From assembly GCA_001939145.1 (NCBI GenBank), contig LSRX01001312.1, forward strand, positions 39,211 to 103,210: a stretch of 64,000 nucleotides of DNA, written 5' to 3'. Shown here piece after piece: positions 55,413 to 64,000 of this stretch (the first letter of the stretch is position 1; every line of letters starts with the position of its first letter). The translations under genes were made by a program, and so were the position numbers. The stretch comes from Symbiodinium microadriaticum. Lineage: Eukaryota; Sar; Dinophyceae; Suessiales; Symbiodiniaceae. Under the pieces are notes generated by a model. The model ran no database searches. It was not told where the DNA came from and worked only from the letters and a program-made list of their open reading frames with translations.

Positions 55413-58083
55413 ATCGCTGCTCTAACACAGTGAGGCGTTCGCAAACCGCAACAAGTTGATCAGCTAATTGATTTGTGAGTGCTAAGCCTGGGCATGTGCA
55501 TCCTGGCCTGACTGGCGTACTGGGAATAGGTGCGCACTCGGAACAGGAAAGCGGTACAGCCGGAAGACTCAAATCACTCGAAACCTTGGCGGGGTGCAAA
55601 CTAGGCGTTGCAGCATTAGGGAGCGGCTCGCCCAGAGTGGAATCCAGACTAGAAGTCGTCACCTCCTGCTCATGCAGACCTTGATCGGGGGGTTGACTCA
55701 CCTCAGCGGGGGGTGTGGGCTCCGGTGCAGGACATGACGATGCATCACTGAGGCACTCTCGAAACAGGTAAATGGTACCACACTCATGAGCAAGCCGACG
55801 GTCACGGTCACTGGCTGTACGATTTTCGGCATCATCTATAAGCCTCCACACCTCCGCATCCCCGGGGTCGCGCTCCAGCGCAACATAATGTCCATCAGCA
55901 GCAGACTGACCCAGGTGACAAATGACCATGCACAACTCCCAGCACTTGCCATATGACTCAATCGAATCGGCATAAACAGCGGTGGAGTTTTTGACCGAGT
56001 CGCGGCCCCCGCGACGCACCTGAACCACCAGCCAGTCGCTAGGTGTGCGATGCTTACCAACCGGAACTGCCGTCTCAGCGAAGCACTGTGCACACTGAAC
56101 CTCAATTTCCGGCTCCAACCTACCCGCCTCCTCCCTAAGCAGAGTCTGCAGGTCAATGGGCGTACTTGGGGCAACGATTCGATATATCAGCAAGTCTTGG
56201 GAAAGGGGCCGGCACTCTCCACAGCCAACGCACTCAACTTGGGTTTCCTCAGCGATGCGCACCCTAGCAGCCAGCTGTGGCTCTTGTTCCAGAATGCTCT
56301 CAAGGTAAAGGGCAGCATCCTCAGGCTCAGCGCCCGCACCGCCTAAGCCAGCATCATGAACAAAAGCCCTCCAGCTAGCCGGACCTGGGGATTGCAAAAA
56401 GGCGCGTAACGAGGGAAGGCGAACATCATTCACAGCAAACCCTGCCGATCGGGAGGTTATGTGTCTTATGCATTGCAGGGCGACCGCAGCATAGCATGTG
56501 TTACCAAGATTGGGCAATGCTGGGGGTTTACCGTCATCATGCAAACCAACATCCCTCCCGGGATCAGCTGCGCCTTGGATAGCTGCACTGGGGAGCTCTG
56601 GGAAATCTTCATCTAACAGCTGAAACCGGTTGTGCGATGCGACGACAGAGGGTTTGCCACCCTTCACATCAACTGGTGGGATACCTTCCGGATTCTCAGG
56701 CTTGCGAGCTTTGCGCTTGGGGCTACAGTCATCGGGTCGAGTGGTACCGACCTTAGCAGACCCACTACTCACACTAGGCAAGCTTTGCAACATCAGTGTG
56801 ACATTGATGTCCTGGATGTGGAACACGATATCCGGTGGTGCAGTGGGAGCCGCTATCACAACACTTCCCCTTCCCGCGGATACGAGGTAAGGCTTAAAAT
56901 CCCCTGTAGCGAGAGTGGCTACCAGAACCTCCGGATCAAGTGACTGTGGAATGTTCGCGATGCGGAATCGATAATGCCCTTCAGCGACATGCACAGCGTG
57001 TGGCTGCAGCAGTGCCTTAACCTGTTTTTCTTTATCTTTTGGCACCCGAACTCCCCACCGAAATGGCGTGCGCACGACCGACCAAGCCTGTCCAAAGTCA
57101 GCCATGCACAGAGCGAGTGCCTGCCTAGTATGCAAGGGGGAACCTTCCATTAGCACCGAACCGTGAGCAACCCAAACCTTGCACAAGTCAGCAACCTCCG
57201 GGAACTCAGAGATGTCACGTACAATGACAGCGGTATGCCCTGAGCCCTCACGCAACCATGTGACCGCTTGCTCTTTGGGAACCCGAACGGACACACGAAT
57301 AATGTCCGGCTTGATGTTGTGTCCAGTGGTTTTCCACGTGTTGCCGAGGCGCTGACCCGAAGCATCACCGAGCATGCAGCTCATCTGGGAATTCACAGTG
57401 GCTACCAAGCTATCCGGGAGACGAGTGCGGGAGGCTTGTGGCTTGCCTTTACCAGCGGACTTGCCCTTGAGTGGGATTGGGGAAGGCTTGTTCGCCGCGG
57501 CCTCAATGGACTTATAGCTGGCCAACACAGCATCCGTGGAAAGGTCTTTCCACCACTCCAACAAGACCTCAACTGTTTGGACCGGGGCGAGGGAAACATT
57601 CGTCCATTCAGCATGAGTCAGCTTTTCAGTGCCCAGGTTGGTGACATACACAAGCAGTAAATGTGGTGAGTCGTCCGGATGGAGCACAAGCGTCCGCACC
57701 GGGGTGGCCTCAGATCGAGGCGTGGGCTTCAATGTTATCAAGCTGAACAACCCCGCAGGAGGGGAGTGCGCAGGTAGGGATTTAATCACTCGGGACGCAT
57801 CGTCGTCAGACACAAAGTACGCACCGAGCTTGCGCAACCACATCTGGGAAAGCGGATCACCATCCGGCTTCGCACGAAACACATCAGCGCGCTCTCCGGA
57901 AAGAAGCTGAGCATTGTCAGATCCTGAAGCCGGTTTGCAAGTACGCCAGTCCCGCGTGCGCAATCTCCATGCATGGATTGGGGGGACCACAGGGGAGGTC
58001 CCAACAGCATCTGGGTGTTTGGGAGGATCTGTCACATCAGCCTTCTGCCACCCGAGTTTGGCCTTGAATGCAGCCCCGCACAA
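55279..58083 (-). CDS. LINE ORF1 with USP-type (peptidase C19) deubiquitinase domain
   Basis: Numbered from codon 58083 (934 residues). The first 500 residues carry basic GKSAGKGKP (about 207-215) and the segment before NRFQLLDEDFPELPS that is probably the nucleic-acid-binding part of ORF1. Residues 521-775 form a USP domain: PNLGNTCYAAVALQC is the Cys box (Cys530), a diverged QQD region EPEDAALYLESIL follows (about 587-599), CVGC (618, 621) and CAQC (664, 667) are the paired CxxC of the USP finger, and GHYVALERDP (His732) with WRLIDDAEN (Asp750/751) is the His box. IYLFREC matches the typical domain end. USPs remove ubiquitin from proteins. All triad positions are filled, so activity is plausible. 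A Pro/Ser-rich tail with further Cys pairs (CTCPG, CRNC) ends the ORF. No in-frame stop is present. The frame upstream is interrupted by a TAA at 58108-58110. Confidence 0.75.
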   Translation of the reverse strand: MCGAAFKAKLGWQKADVTDPPKHPDAVGTSPVVPPIHAWRLRTRDWRTCKPASGSDNAQLLSGERADVFRAKPDGDPLSQMWLRKLGAYFVSDDDASRVIKSLPAHSPPAGLFSLITLKPTPRSEATPVRTLVLHPDDSPHLLLVYVTNLGTEKLTHAEWTNVSLAPVQTVEVLLEWWKDLSTDAVLASYKSIEAAANKPSPIPLKGKSAGKGKPQASRTRLPDSLVATVNSQMSCMLGDASGQRLGNTWKTTGHNIKPDIIRVSVRVPKEQAVTWLREGSGHTAVIVRDISEFPEVADLCKVWVAHGSVLMEGSPLHTRQALALCMADFGQAWSVVRTPFRWGVRVPKDKEKQVKALLQPHAVHVAEGHYRFRIANIPQSLDPEVLVATLATGDFKPYLVSAGRGSVVIAAPTAPPDIVFHIQDINVTLMLQSLPSVSSGSAKVGTTRPDDCSPKRKARKPENPEGIPPVDVKGGKPSVVASHNRFQLLDEDFPELPSAAIQGAADPGRDVGLHDDGKPPALPNLGNTCYAAVALQCIRHITSRSAGFAVNDVRLPSLRAFLQSPGPASWRAFVHDAGLGGAGAEPEDAALYLESILEQEPQLAARVRIAEETQVECVGCGECRPLSQDLLIYRIVAPSTPIDLQTLLREEAGRLEPEIEVQCAQCFAETAVPVGKHRTPSDWLVVQVRRGGRDSVKNSTAVYADSIESYGKCWELCMVICHLGQSAADGHYVALERDPGDAEVWRLIDDAENRTASDRDRRLAHECGTIYLFRECLSDASSCPAPEPTPPAEVSQPPDQGLHEQEVTTSSLDSTLGEPLPNAATPSLHPAKVSSDLSLPAVPLSCSECAPIPSTPVRPGCTCPGLALTNQLADQLVAVCERLTVLEQRCAHISPDRPETAEVATQHGHDDLAEFVCRNCPNTAALSDARVSM

Positions 58084-58107
58084 GATGTCGAGCTGTTGCT
58101 TTAAAGC

Positions 58108-58674
58108 TTAGGCGTCTTGCAATCGCTTGTGTACTGTGGCATCTGCTACAAGCATGCGGATTTGCGCTACGGGGGGAGTCAAGCGTCGTGCATGCAAGCC
58201 CCAGAGAATCATGTCAATCCACGCCTTGCTACCGATGTCCGGTTGGGTGTCCATAGAAGCAGCACTACCACTGCCGCCACCACAGAGATCACGCTTGACA
58301 CTACTAATCGGGCTAACCTTTGGCATCTCACAGGGAAATGACTTGTGACAACCATGCCGTGCAGCATAGCTGGTCCCGATGTGCATAAGACCCATTATTA
58401 ACACACAGCTTGATGCAGTACCATATGCCCCGATACTGTCAAGCACCCACTTCAGAAATTGATAGCACATCCAGTGACTGATAGCTTGGCATAACAGGCT
58501 TGTCACACACTTCATGCCTAGGGTTCGCAGCGCATCGAGCTTGGGACGGAGGTGCAGCGCAGCCCCGTCGGCCATGTCACTTCGATCAAAGTGCTCGATG
58601 ACAAACATGGCCTTCATGGCCTTCATGGCTTTCATCACCTTCGTCGCCTTCATCGCAGCGTCGCCAGCTGCCAC
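58108..58674 (-). CDS. LINE 5' segment, in frame with ORF1 but ended by TAA
   Basis: 188 codons in the same frame as ORF1. A KAMKAMKAM run from a nonameric DNA repeat (58601-58650) near the start, two hydrophobic stretches (SLLCQAISHWMCYQFLKWVL and TASSCVLIMGLMHIGTS) and ARRLTPPVAQIRMLV, then the TAA at 58108-58110, after which the frame continues with charged helix-like sequence into ORF1. Either ORF1 starts here and the TAA is a mutation, or this is a short upstream ORF or 5' UTR. I cannot name a domain. Confidence 0.4.
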   Translation of the reverse strand: MAAGDAAMKATKVMKAMKAMKAMFVIEHFDRSDMADGAALHLRPKLDALRTLGMKCVTSLLCQAISHWMCYQFLKWVLDSIGAYGTASSCVLIMGLMHIGTSYAARHGCHKSFPCEMPKVSPISSVKRDLCGGGSGSAASMDTQPDIGSKAWIDMILWGLHARRLTPPVAQIRMLVADATVHKRLQDA

Positions 58675-58679
58675 AAGCC

Positions 58680-59755
58680 AGGTATCTCTGTGGTAACTCT
58701 GGACGTGGCCTCCCGAAGGGCCGTGCCAGCTGAGCAGGTAAGGCGGCCAGCAAAAGAAAAACCAACACCAGCCAAGTAAGTCAGTCAGCAGTCAGCTATG
58801 GCGGCGAAGGCAGGTTAGGGAGATCACAATCAAGCATGCTTTGCCGTGCCTCTGACCTAGTTTGTGTATCTCCGACCTAGAGGATCGATAGGCCATGCTC
58901 TCACAGTCTGAGACCTCAAGGATCGATGGACCATGTTTTCACAGTCTGCATTATGCATCTCAGTCGATCGATAGGGCATGTGTTCCCAGCTTGGCTTCGT
59001 ATCCTGATAAATCGAAATCAAGCAATCTTTTCCCCTTTTGATCCACATGTGATGCGAACATATGCGAGCAACGCTAGCCAATCAACCAAACTTGCCACAC
59101 TGCAGCACTGCGATCCCTCGAAAATCCCAACCCCGTTGACCCCTCCAGAAACAAAGTAAAGAGAACCTAACTAATTCACAAACCAAAACCCCACCACTGG
59201 CCTCGGTCACGGATGCCCTCGCAGATGCTTCAGCCTCAGAACAGCAATGCATGGGGCTCACAAAATGGCCTTGCTCTCCGATGCCTTCCTCGTGGCCTCA
59301 GCCTCAGAGCAGCAATGCATTATCCAGTGCGGCACGCAACGACCCCGGGAACCCAGCCGCAGCCCACTCCTTCTCGGTCGGCGGAACCTGCCAATCAATG
59401 CAACACGGGTTCGTCATGGTTCGTGCTTCAAACCCGACAAAACAAAACGAGATGGTGCCTCGTGCCCATTCTTCTGCGCCCACAATGCGGCTTGCTTGTG
59501 AGAGCGGAAGCTGTCGATGCCGAATTCCCATTTATCTCGGCTGATGTTTTTAGGGTTTCTAGAGGGACTGGGACATGGGGAGTTGTCATGCACCGGAGCA
59601 AACTATCTGTTGCCAGGCCACAAAGCGGCTTCCCGAGCGACGGCCCGCTCATGCGGGCCCCTGTCTGTCGCAAAATCCATCGCTCGGCCATCACTGGAAA
59701 GCTATGCTGGCTTGGAAATAGTGCCCTGAACTTAAAATACTATAGTACAACCCAG
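58680..59755. other. Stretch without a supported gene
   Basis: Includes a degenerate direct repeat around 58855-58990 (GATCGATNGNCCATG and CTCACAGTCTG units). Otherwise only short frames. Confidence 0.5.
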
Positions 59756-59759
59756 TAAA

Positions 59760-59960
59760 TAAAACCCGTGCCGACATAGTGGCTTACTAATTCCCCCGTG
59801 CCGTAATAGTGGCTTAAAACTATAATTATAGTAAATAAACCCTGTGCCGACATAGTGGCTTAGTAATACCCTTCCCCCGTGCCGTAATAGTGGCTTAAAA
59901 CTATAATTATAGTAGATAAACCCTGTGCCGACATAGTGGCTTACTAATACCCTTCCCCCG
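59760..59960. repeat. Tandem repeat of 76-81 bp built from GTGCCGNNATAGTGGCTTA half-units
   Basis: GTGCCGACATAGTGGCTTA at 59768, 59844 and 59925 alternates with GTGCCGTAATAGTGGCTTA; each pair is separated by TATAATTATA-rich spacers. About two and a half copies, imperfect. Confidence 0.85.
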
Positions 59961-60310
59961 TGAGTCGTGGCATGACGGTGCTGCTATGTGCTGCTGTCGC
60001 GTTGTGTCTGTCGTCGTCTGCTGGCTGCTGGCTGCTGGCTGTTGCTCGATCTGTGCTTGCTCCAGGATGCTCCAGGGCTCTGGCAAAATGCCAGCTTCGA
60101 GGCCCCAAGGCAAAATGCCTGCACCGCCAATCATGGACTGCCAAGACATGTCCGCACACACAGAGAAGCAAAGGCTCTCTCGCTCTCTCCCTCGGCCACG
60201 AGATGCTGTGATATGGTGTTGTTTCTTTCTTATGAATGAACCCGAGGGAGGGTTGGGGGGGTGGGGGGAGGGAGGATGGGGGATACCCCGACACAGGCTG
60301 CCAGGCCCTA

Positions 60311-60440
60311 AATTGAAAGAAACTAGCCCGAGCGTCTATTTCTTTCAATTGTTTGCTGCAACATGTAAGCGGTCAGCTGGAACCCGGAAATTGAAACATT
60401 TTAATTGAAAACTCTACCCGCGTCCCCTAGGGTTTTCAAT
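60311..60440. repeat. Two small inverted repeats
   Basis: AATTGAAAGAAA (60311-60322) and TTTCTTTCAATT (60339-60350) form a perfect 12-bp stem with a 16-base loop. ATTGAAAAC (60404-60412) and GTTTTCAAT (60432-60440) form a second 9-bp stem. No gene context indicates a terminator or RNA function. Confidence 0.6.
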
Positions 60441-60590
60441 ATATAAGGAAGGGGGATACTCAAGCCAAACTAATTATAGCAGCTAGCATATGTGACACGA
60501 TACGTTTTTTGAAAGTATGTTCAGACCATGGGTCGTCTGTATCTGTATATACTGAATACATGAATATACACATCGTACTCTACATGACAT

Positions 60591-60692
60591 GCATACACAC
60601 ACACACATGCACATATATATTTTTCTATGTATGTGCGTATAAATATAAGTAAGTATATATACACACACACACATATACATATATATATATAT
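60591..60692. repeat. CA and TA dinucleotide repeats
   Basis: Alternating CA, TATA and GTAT stretches in an AT-rich context. Confidence 0.85.
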
Positions 60693-61108
60693 GGTCACAC
60701 CCCACCCCCCCCATGATCCACCCGAGCCTTCTTGCCATCTGTTCATCCACAGTCTTATGTTTCCCAATGTTTTCTCCGAGGCCCAGAAACCATCGGTATT
60801 TACCGTGGTTTCTGCATTCAACACATACTGATCTCTAATTATTTTGCTTGTTTGTGGTATGTGTAAACCACCCAAAACCCAAACCAGAATCTGGTTCTGC
60901 ATCCGCGCTAATCGGAAGAAACACTTGAGCCTTGCTCAACTACCAATGTCACTAGAAACCTGGAATGTTTCTGCGTAGTTGGTGTTGTTTTCATTCATCA
61001 GAAATCCTCTTTTCAGTCTCAAAGAAGCACAAGAAGGCCCCTGAGCCCCCTGCCACTGGCGAGAATTCAAGGAGCCCTCACAATCTGCCAACATCTCAGT
61101 TTTAAATA

Positions 61109-61522
61109 TTGATGGTTCGGAAAAGAACTAGTCTCCCTCCACCATACTCCAAACACATTCGATCAGAAGTACGAGCTTCTTATACGCGTTGTAACACGAA
61201 TGGAACAGCTACTCGCTTTTTTAATACGTCATGTGGAATGAAACAACTCCTGTTAGAACCAGAACAAGTCAGATTTTCTGTGCTAGCAGCAAGAACAAAA
61301 GCAAAGACCAAGGAAAGATCAACCGTTTTTTCTGATAAGAGATATGGAAATATGCCGGTATACCGTCTTATGCTTCGTTGGAGTTGGGACGAAATATATT
61401 GGAAAGCGTTCGTTGCTGCTGTTTTAGCAAAAAGCGAAAGAATAACCAGACTCGTTTGTGCCACATTAGCAGCAATCAAACCAAGAGGGCTATTAGCTGC
61501 TACATCATTCAACCAGGCATGA
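61109..61522 (+). CDS. Unrecognised ORF in an AT-richer tract
   Basis: 137 codons; an ATG sits at 61112. The product would be basic, with KAKTKERSTVFSDKRYGN, a Trp-containing middle (LRWSWDEIYWKAFVAAVL) and a hydrophobic Ala/Leu-rich end. The opposite strand is also open over most of the length (61512-61180), as expected for one of the two being a shadow. I do not recognise either product. It is followed by the 258-bp duplication, whose first copy also has an open frame. Confidence 0.2.
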   Translation: MMVRKRTSLPPPYSKHIRSEVRASYTRCNTNGTATRFFNTSCGMKQLLLEPEQVRFSVLAARTKAKTKERSTVFSDKRYGNMPVYRLMLRWSWDEIYWKAFVAAVLAKSERITRLVCATLAAIKPRGLLAATSFNQA

Positions 61523-61581
61523 TAAGGCTCCTGTCTTCTCGTCTAAGCCCCTTCCCATCTTCATCTAGTAAAAAAGAAACG

Positions 61582-62085
61582 GTTCTGTCTCTCCGTATTC
61601 ACAAGAAAGATCAGAGCTGAGGCTTTGAAAACCATGAGCAGAAATAACAAAGCTCCGCCAGTTGATACTCCAAACTACAATAGCGTCATTTTGAAAGTAT
61701 ACAAGGGTGAGAGCTCCTTTATCGATGAGCGAGGTTCTACAGATTTAGACAGGACTCTTTCAACACAGAATCAAAAGCGTCGACTAGCTGTAAAACTCAG
61801 TCAGCCACATCTACGCAACAAGAGGAACGACTAAAAACTGTTCTGTCTCTCCGTATTCACAAGAAAGAAATGAGCTGAGGCTGTTAAAACCATGAGCAGA
61901 AATAACAAAGCTCCTTCATTGATACTCCAAACTACAACAGCGTGACTCTGAAAGTATACAATGTGAGAGCTCCTTTATCTATGAGCGAAGTACTATAGAT
62001 TTACAAAGGATTGTTTTTATACTGATTCAAAAGCCTCGACTAGCTGTAAAACTCAGCCACATCTACAGAACAAGAAGAACTACTA
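61582..62085. repeat. Diverged 258-bp tandem duplication
   Basis: TTCTGTCTCTCCGTATTCAC at 61583 recurs at 61841, and the rest of the unit (ACCATGAGCAGAAATAACAA, GAGAGCTCCTTTATC, CTAGCTGTAAAACTCAG) recurs in order. Copy 1 keeps an open frame of about 67 codons from an ATG at 61634; copy 2 has small deletions that close it. Confidence 0.85.
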
Positions 62086-62284
62086 AACACTATAATACCG
62101 CTGCTGGCACTGCTGCAATTACAACTGCAGCAAGAACAACAGGTCTTAGGAACAACATGTATTCCACCACCATCAGCACTACTACTAATACTAGTAATAT
62201 CAATAATGCCAATATAACAATATGATAAATAAAAATATGTATGATAGAAAAACATGATGGAGTTGTAGTTACATTTACAATCCC

Positions 62285-63209
62285 TGCCGGTGTTTTTCGC
62301 ATCCGAGGTTGCCAAACTGCCGCCAGTCTCGAATGTCCCCAAAATTCCTGAAGCCTGACATGCGAACACATCGGCAGGGATCGAATTTCCCCAGAAATCC
62401 TAAAATCCTGGCATCTATGGGGAGTGATGGGGCAAGCAATGTTGGGGAAATTCGATCCCTGCCGATGTTTTCGGAACCTATATTGCTAAAGTGCTACCAG
62501 GCTCGAATTTCACCAAAATTCTTGAAGCCTGAAATGCGAAAACATCGGCAGGGACCGAATTTCCCCAAACTTCCTAAACTCCTGGCATCTATGAGGAGTG
62601 ATGGGGCAAGAAATTTTGGGGAAATTCGATCCCTGCCGATGTTTTCGGAACCTATATTGCTAAAGTGCTACCAGGCTCGAATTTCACCAAAATTCTTGAA
62701 GCCTGAAATGCGAAAACATCGGCAGGGACCGAATTTCCCCAAACTTCCTAAACTCCTGGCATCTATGAGGAGTGATGGGGCAAGAAATTTTGGGGAAATT
62801 CGATCCCTGCCGATGTTTTCGGAACCTATATTGCTAAAGTGCTACCAGGCTCGAATTTCACCAAAATTCTTGAAGCCTGAAATGCGAAAACATCGGCAGG
62901 GACCGAATTTCCCCAAACTTCCTAAACTCCTGGCATCTATGAGGAGTGATGGGGCAAGAAATTTTGGGGAAATTCGATCCCTGCCGATGTTTTCGGAACC
63001 TATATTGCTAAAGTGCTACCAGGCTCGAATTTCACCAAAATTCTTGAAGCCTGAAATGCGAAAACATCGGCAGGGACCGAATTTCCCCAAACTTCCTAAA
63101 CTCCTGGCATCTATGAGGAGTGATGGGGCAAGAAATTTTGGGGAAATTCGATCCCTGCCGATGTTTTCGGAACCTATATTGCTAAAGTGCTACCAGGCTC
63201 GAATTTCAC
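62285..63209. repeat. 174-bp satellite array with an internal 30-bp inverted repeat
   Basis: A degenerate first unit is followed by units with left arms at 62444, 62618, 62792, 62966 and 63140, all 174 bp apart and nearly identical. Within each unit a 30-base arm (62444-62473 in the first) is the reverse complement of a second arm (62537-62566) with one mismatch, across a 63-base spacer that itself contains an imperfect palindrome. Because 174 is 58 codons, one plus-strand frame stays open through the array; I regard that as a by-product. The array ends at the N at 63210. Confidence 0.95.
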
Positions 63210-63210
63210 N
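63210..63210. other. Single N at the satellite end
   Basis: The array stops mid-unit at this base and an unrelated pyrimidine-rich sequence begins. Confidence 0.9.
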
Positions 63211-64000
63211 GCTCTCTTTCTTTCTGCAGGGCGTAGGGGTCGGTATCCCGACCCTCAGGCCTTCGGCTCGCCCCACCACCCATTGTTCGCTCTCTCGCTC
63301 TCTCTCTGTCTCTAGCGTGTGTGTGTGTGTGTGTGTCTGTGTTGCGCTTCCGCTCTTTCCGTTTCTGGAACGTGCAATGTATTGCTTTGCCTGCAGAGTC
63401 TTGACATTCTATACAGATTACGATAAATAAGATGTATTCGGTGTATATCTGCACATACAGTATATAGCTATGTAGTGTATATGTATATATACACAGTAGA
63501 TACACATGTTCACACTCAAACACGCAACTACTATATATTGTTCTCTATGCATATATACATTTATAAATTTGATCGCACATACATATACATGTCGCTGACA
63601 TGGTGTCTGTACCATGTATATTTTATTTTTTATGTGTGTACACGACACATGGTGTGTAGGAATTTTCTTACTAAACACTTTGTAGGTTCTTTAGTATGTA
63701 TTTGTACACATGTTATCATGGTGCAGTTTCTTTGCTTTACAGGGTACAAATACTGTATATATCGTAGACTATAGATTATAAACTACACGAACTGTTTTCA
63801 CGATATATGTTATTGCAATATGTGCTGTATGAACTTTACATACTAACTGTTCAGTGTATGCATTATTTTTATACTAAGCGTAGTGTGCATACGTATGTGT
63901 ATATGTGTATATATATATGTATACACAGCTGCGACTACTACTAGTCCTACTCTAGCACCACGAGTACTACTTGTACTACGAGTATTCTACTATGTTCTAC
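63211..64000. other. AT-rich tract without a supported gene
   Basis: Begins with TTTCTTTCTGCAGG, an acceptor-like pyrimidine tract, then CT and GT microsatellites (63290-63340), then TATA/GTAT-rich DNA to the end with ACTACTAC-type triplets from about 63930. Frames are Ile/Tyr/His-rich translations of simple sequence. Confidence 0.6.

Larger units (their letters stand above)
52533..58674 (-). mobile_element. APE-type LINE with a USP-type protease in its first ORF, 3' truncated
   Basis: Minus-strand order: short N-terminal segment (58674-58108), a 934-residue ORF with a USP-type domain, a second ORF with APE endonuclease and the first RT motifs, overlapping the first by 134 bases in another phase. 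The element is cut at 52532 before the RT active-site YxDD, so no 3' UTR or poly-A tail is available. One TAA (58108-58110) interrupts the N-terminal region; otherwise about 5.5 kb is open, which is unusually well kept compared with E1 and E2. Confidence 0.85.

Noticed and set aside
62285..63209. CRISPR-like array
   Set aside because: Units are contiguous 174-bp repeats without variable spacers, in a eukaryotic context.
62309..63430. 373-codon plus-strand ORF of repeated 58-residue units
   Set aside because: The satellite period of 174 bp is a multiple of three and has no stop in this phase, so the frame stays open by default; no start context, homology or codon bias supports a protein.
1..64000. 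Dinoflagellate spliced-leader relics, tRNA and rRNA genes
   Set aside because: I looked for the leader's TTTTGGCTCAAG end on both strands and for conserved tRNA/rRNA cores and found no convincing match; a computed search would be needed to exclude them.

Overview
The window looks like nuclear DNA of a dinoflagellate, most likely Symbiodiniaceae-like. The inference rests on gene-poor DNA full of trinucleotide microsatellites, decayed Ty1/copia-type LTR retrotransposons and APE-type LINEs with lineage-peculiar extra domains, and one probable host gene made of short exons with GC as well as GT donors. There are no bacterial operons, and I saw no rRNA, tRNA, CRISPR array or intact single-exon housekeeping gene.

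Layout. 1-9.2 kb: mostly unannotatable DNA with microsatellites and a possible MORN-repeat fragment (4.2-4.7 kb, minus). 9.2-14.4 kb: long ACT/CTA trinucleotide tracts around a mosaic of LINE relics: an endonuclease piece (plus), a reverse transcriptase piece (minus) and the back half of a ubiquitin-specific-protease (USP)-like domain (plus). 15.4-18.5 kb: a multi-exon, multi-pass membrane protein gene on the minus strand. 22.4-31.8 kb: copia element E1 (minus), with a 371-bp 3' LTR, Gag, protease, a methyltransferase-like region, DD35E integrase, RT, RNase H and a C-terminal membrane segment; three in-frame TGA codons and frameshifts break it. 31.8-41.9 kb: copia element E2 (minus), with 127-bp LTRs, a zinc-knuckle Gag, DTAA protease, zinc-ribbon region, DD35E integrase and RT/RNase H, followed by a 1418-bp tandem duplication of LTR plus 3' pol. 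42-51 kb: microsatellites, little else, and an 851-base assembly gap. 51.2-52.5 kb: an unrecognised ORF (minus). 52.5-58.7 kb: a large LINE (minus) whose first long ORF carries a complete-looking USP-type deubiquitinase and whose second ORF carries APE endonuclease and the start of the RT. 59.7-64 kb: a more AT-rich tract with several tandem repeats, including a 174-bp satellite that contains a 30-bp inverted repeat.

How the parts relate. The retroelements are autonomous-type but broken. E1 and E2 would have used a single Gag-Pol reading frame: the in-frame stops are all TGA and coding sense resumes immediately after them. The LINE order is ORF1 with USP, then endonuclease, then RT. The same USP family recurs as a relic near 13 kb, so the protease is a repeated component of LINE-related sequence here rather than a one-off fusion.

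Limits. Three single N bases (31802, 52532, 63210) sit exactly where unrelated repeats meet, so the E1/E2 junction, the LINE 3' end and the satellite end may be assembly joins. All domain calls are from reading motifs by eye.
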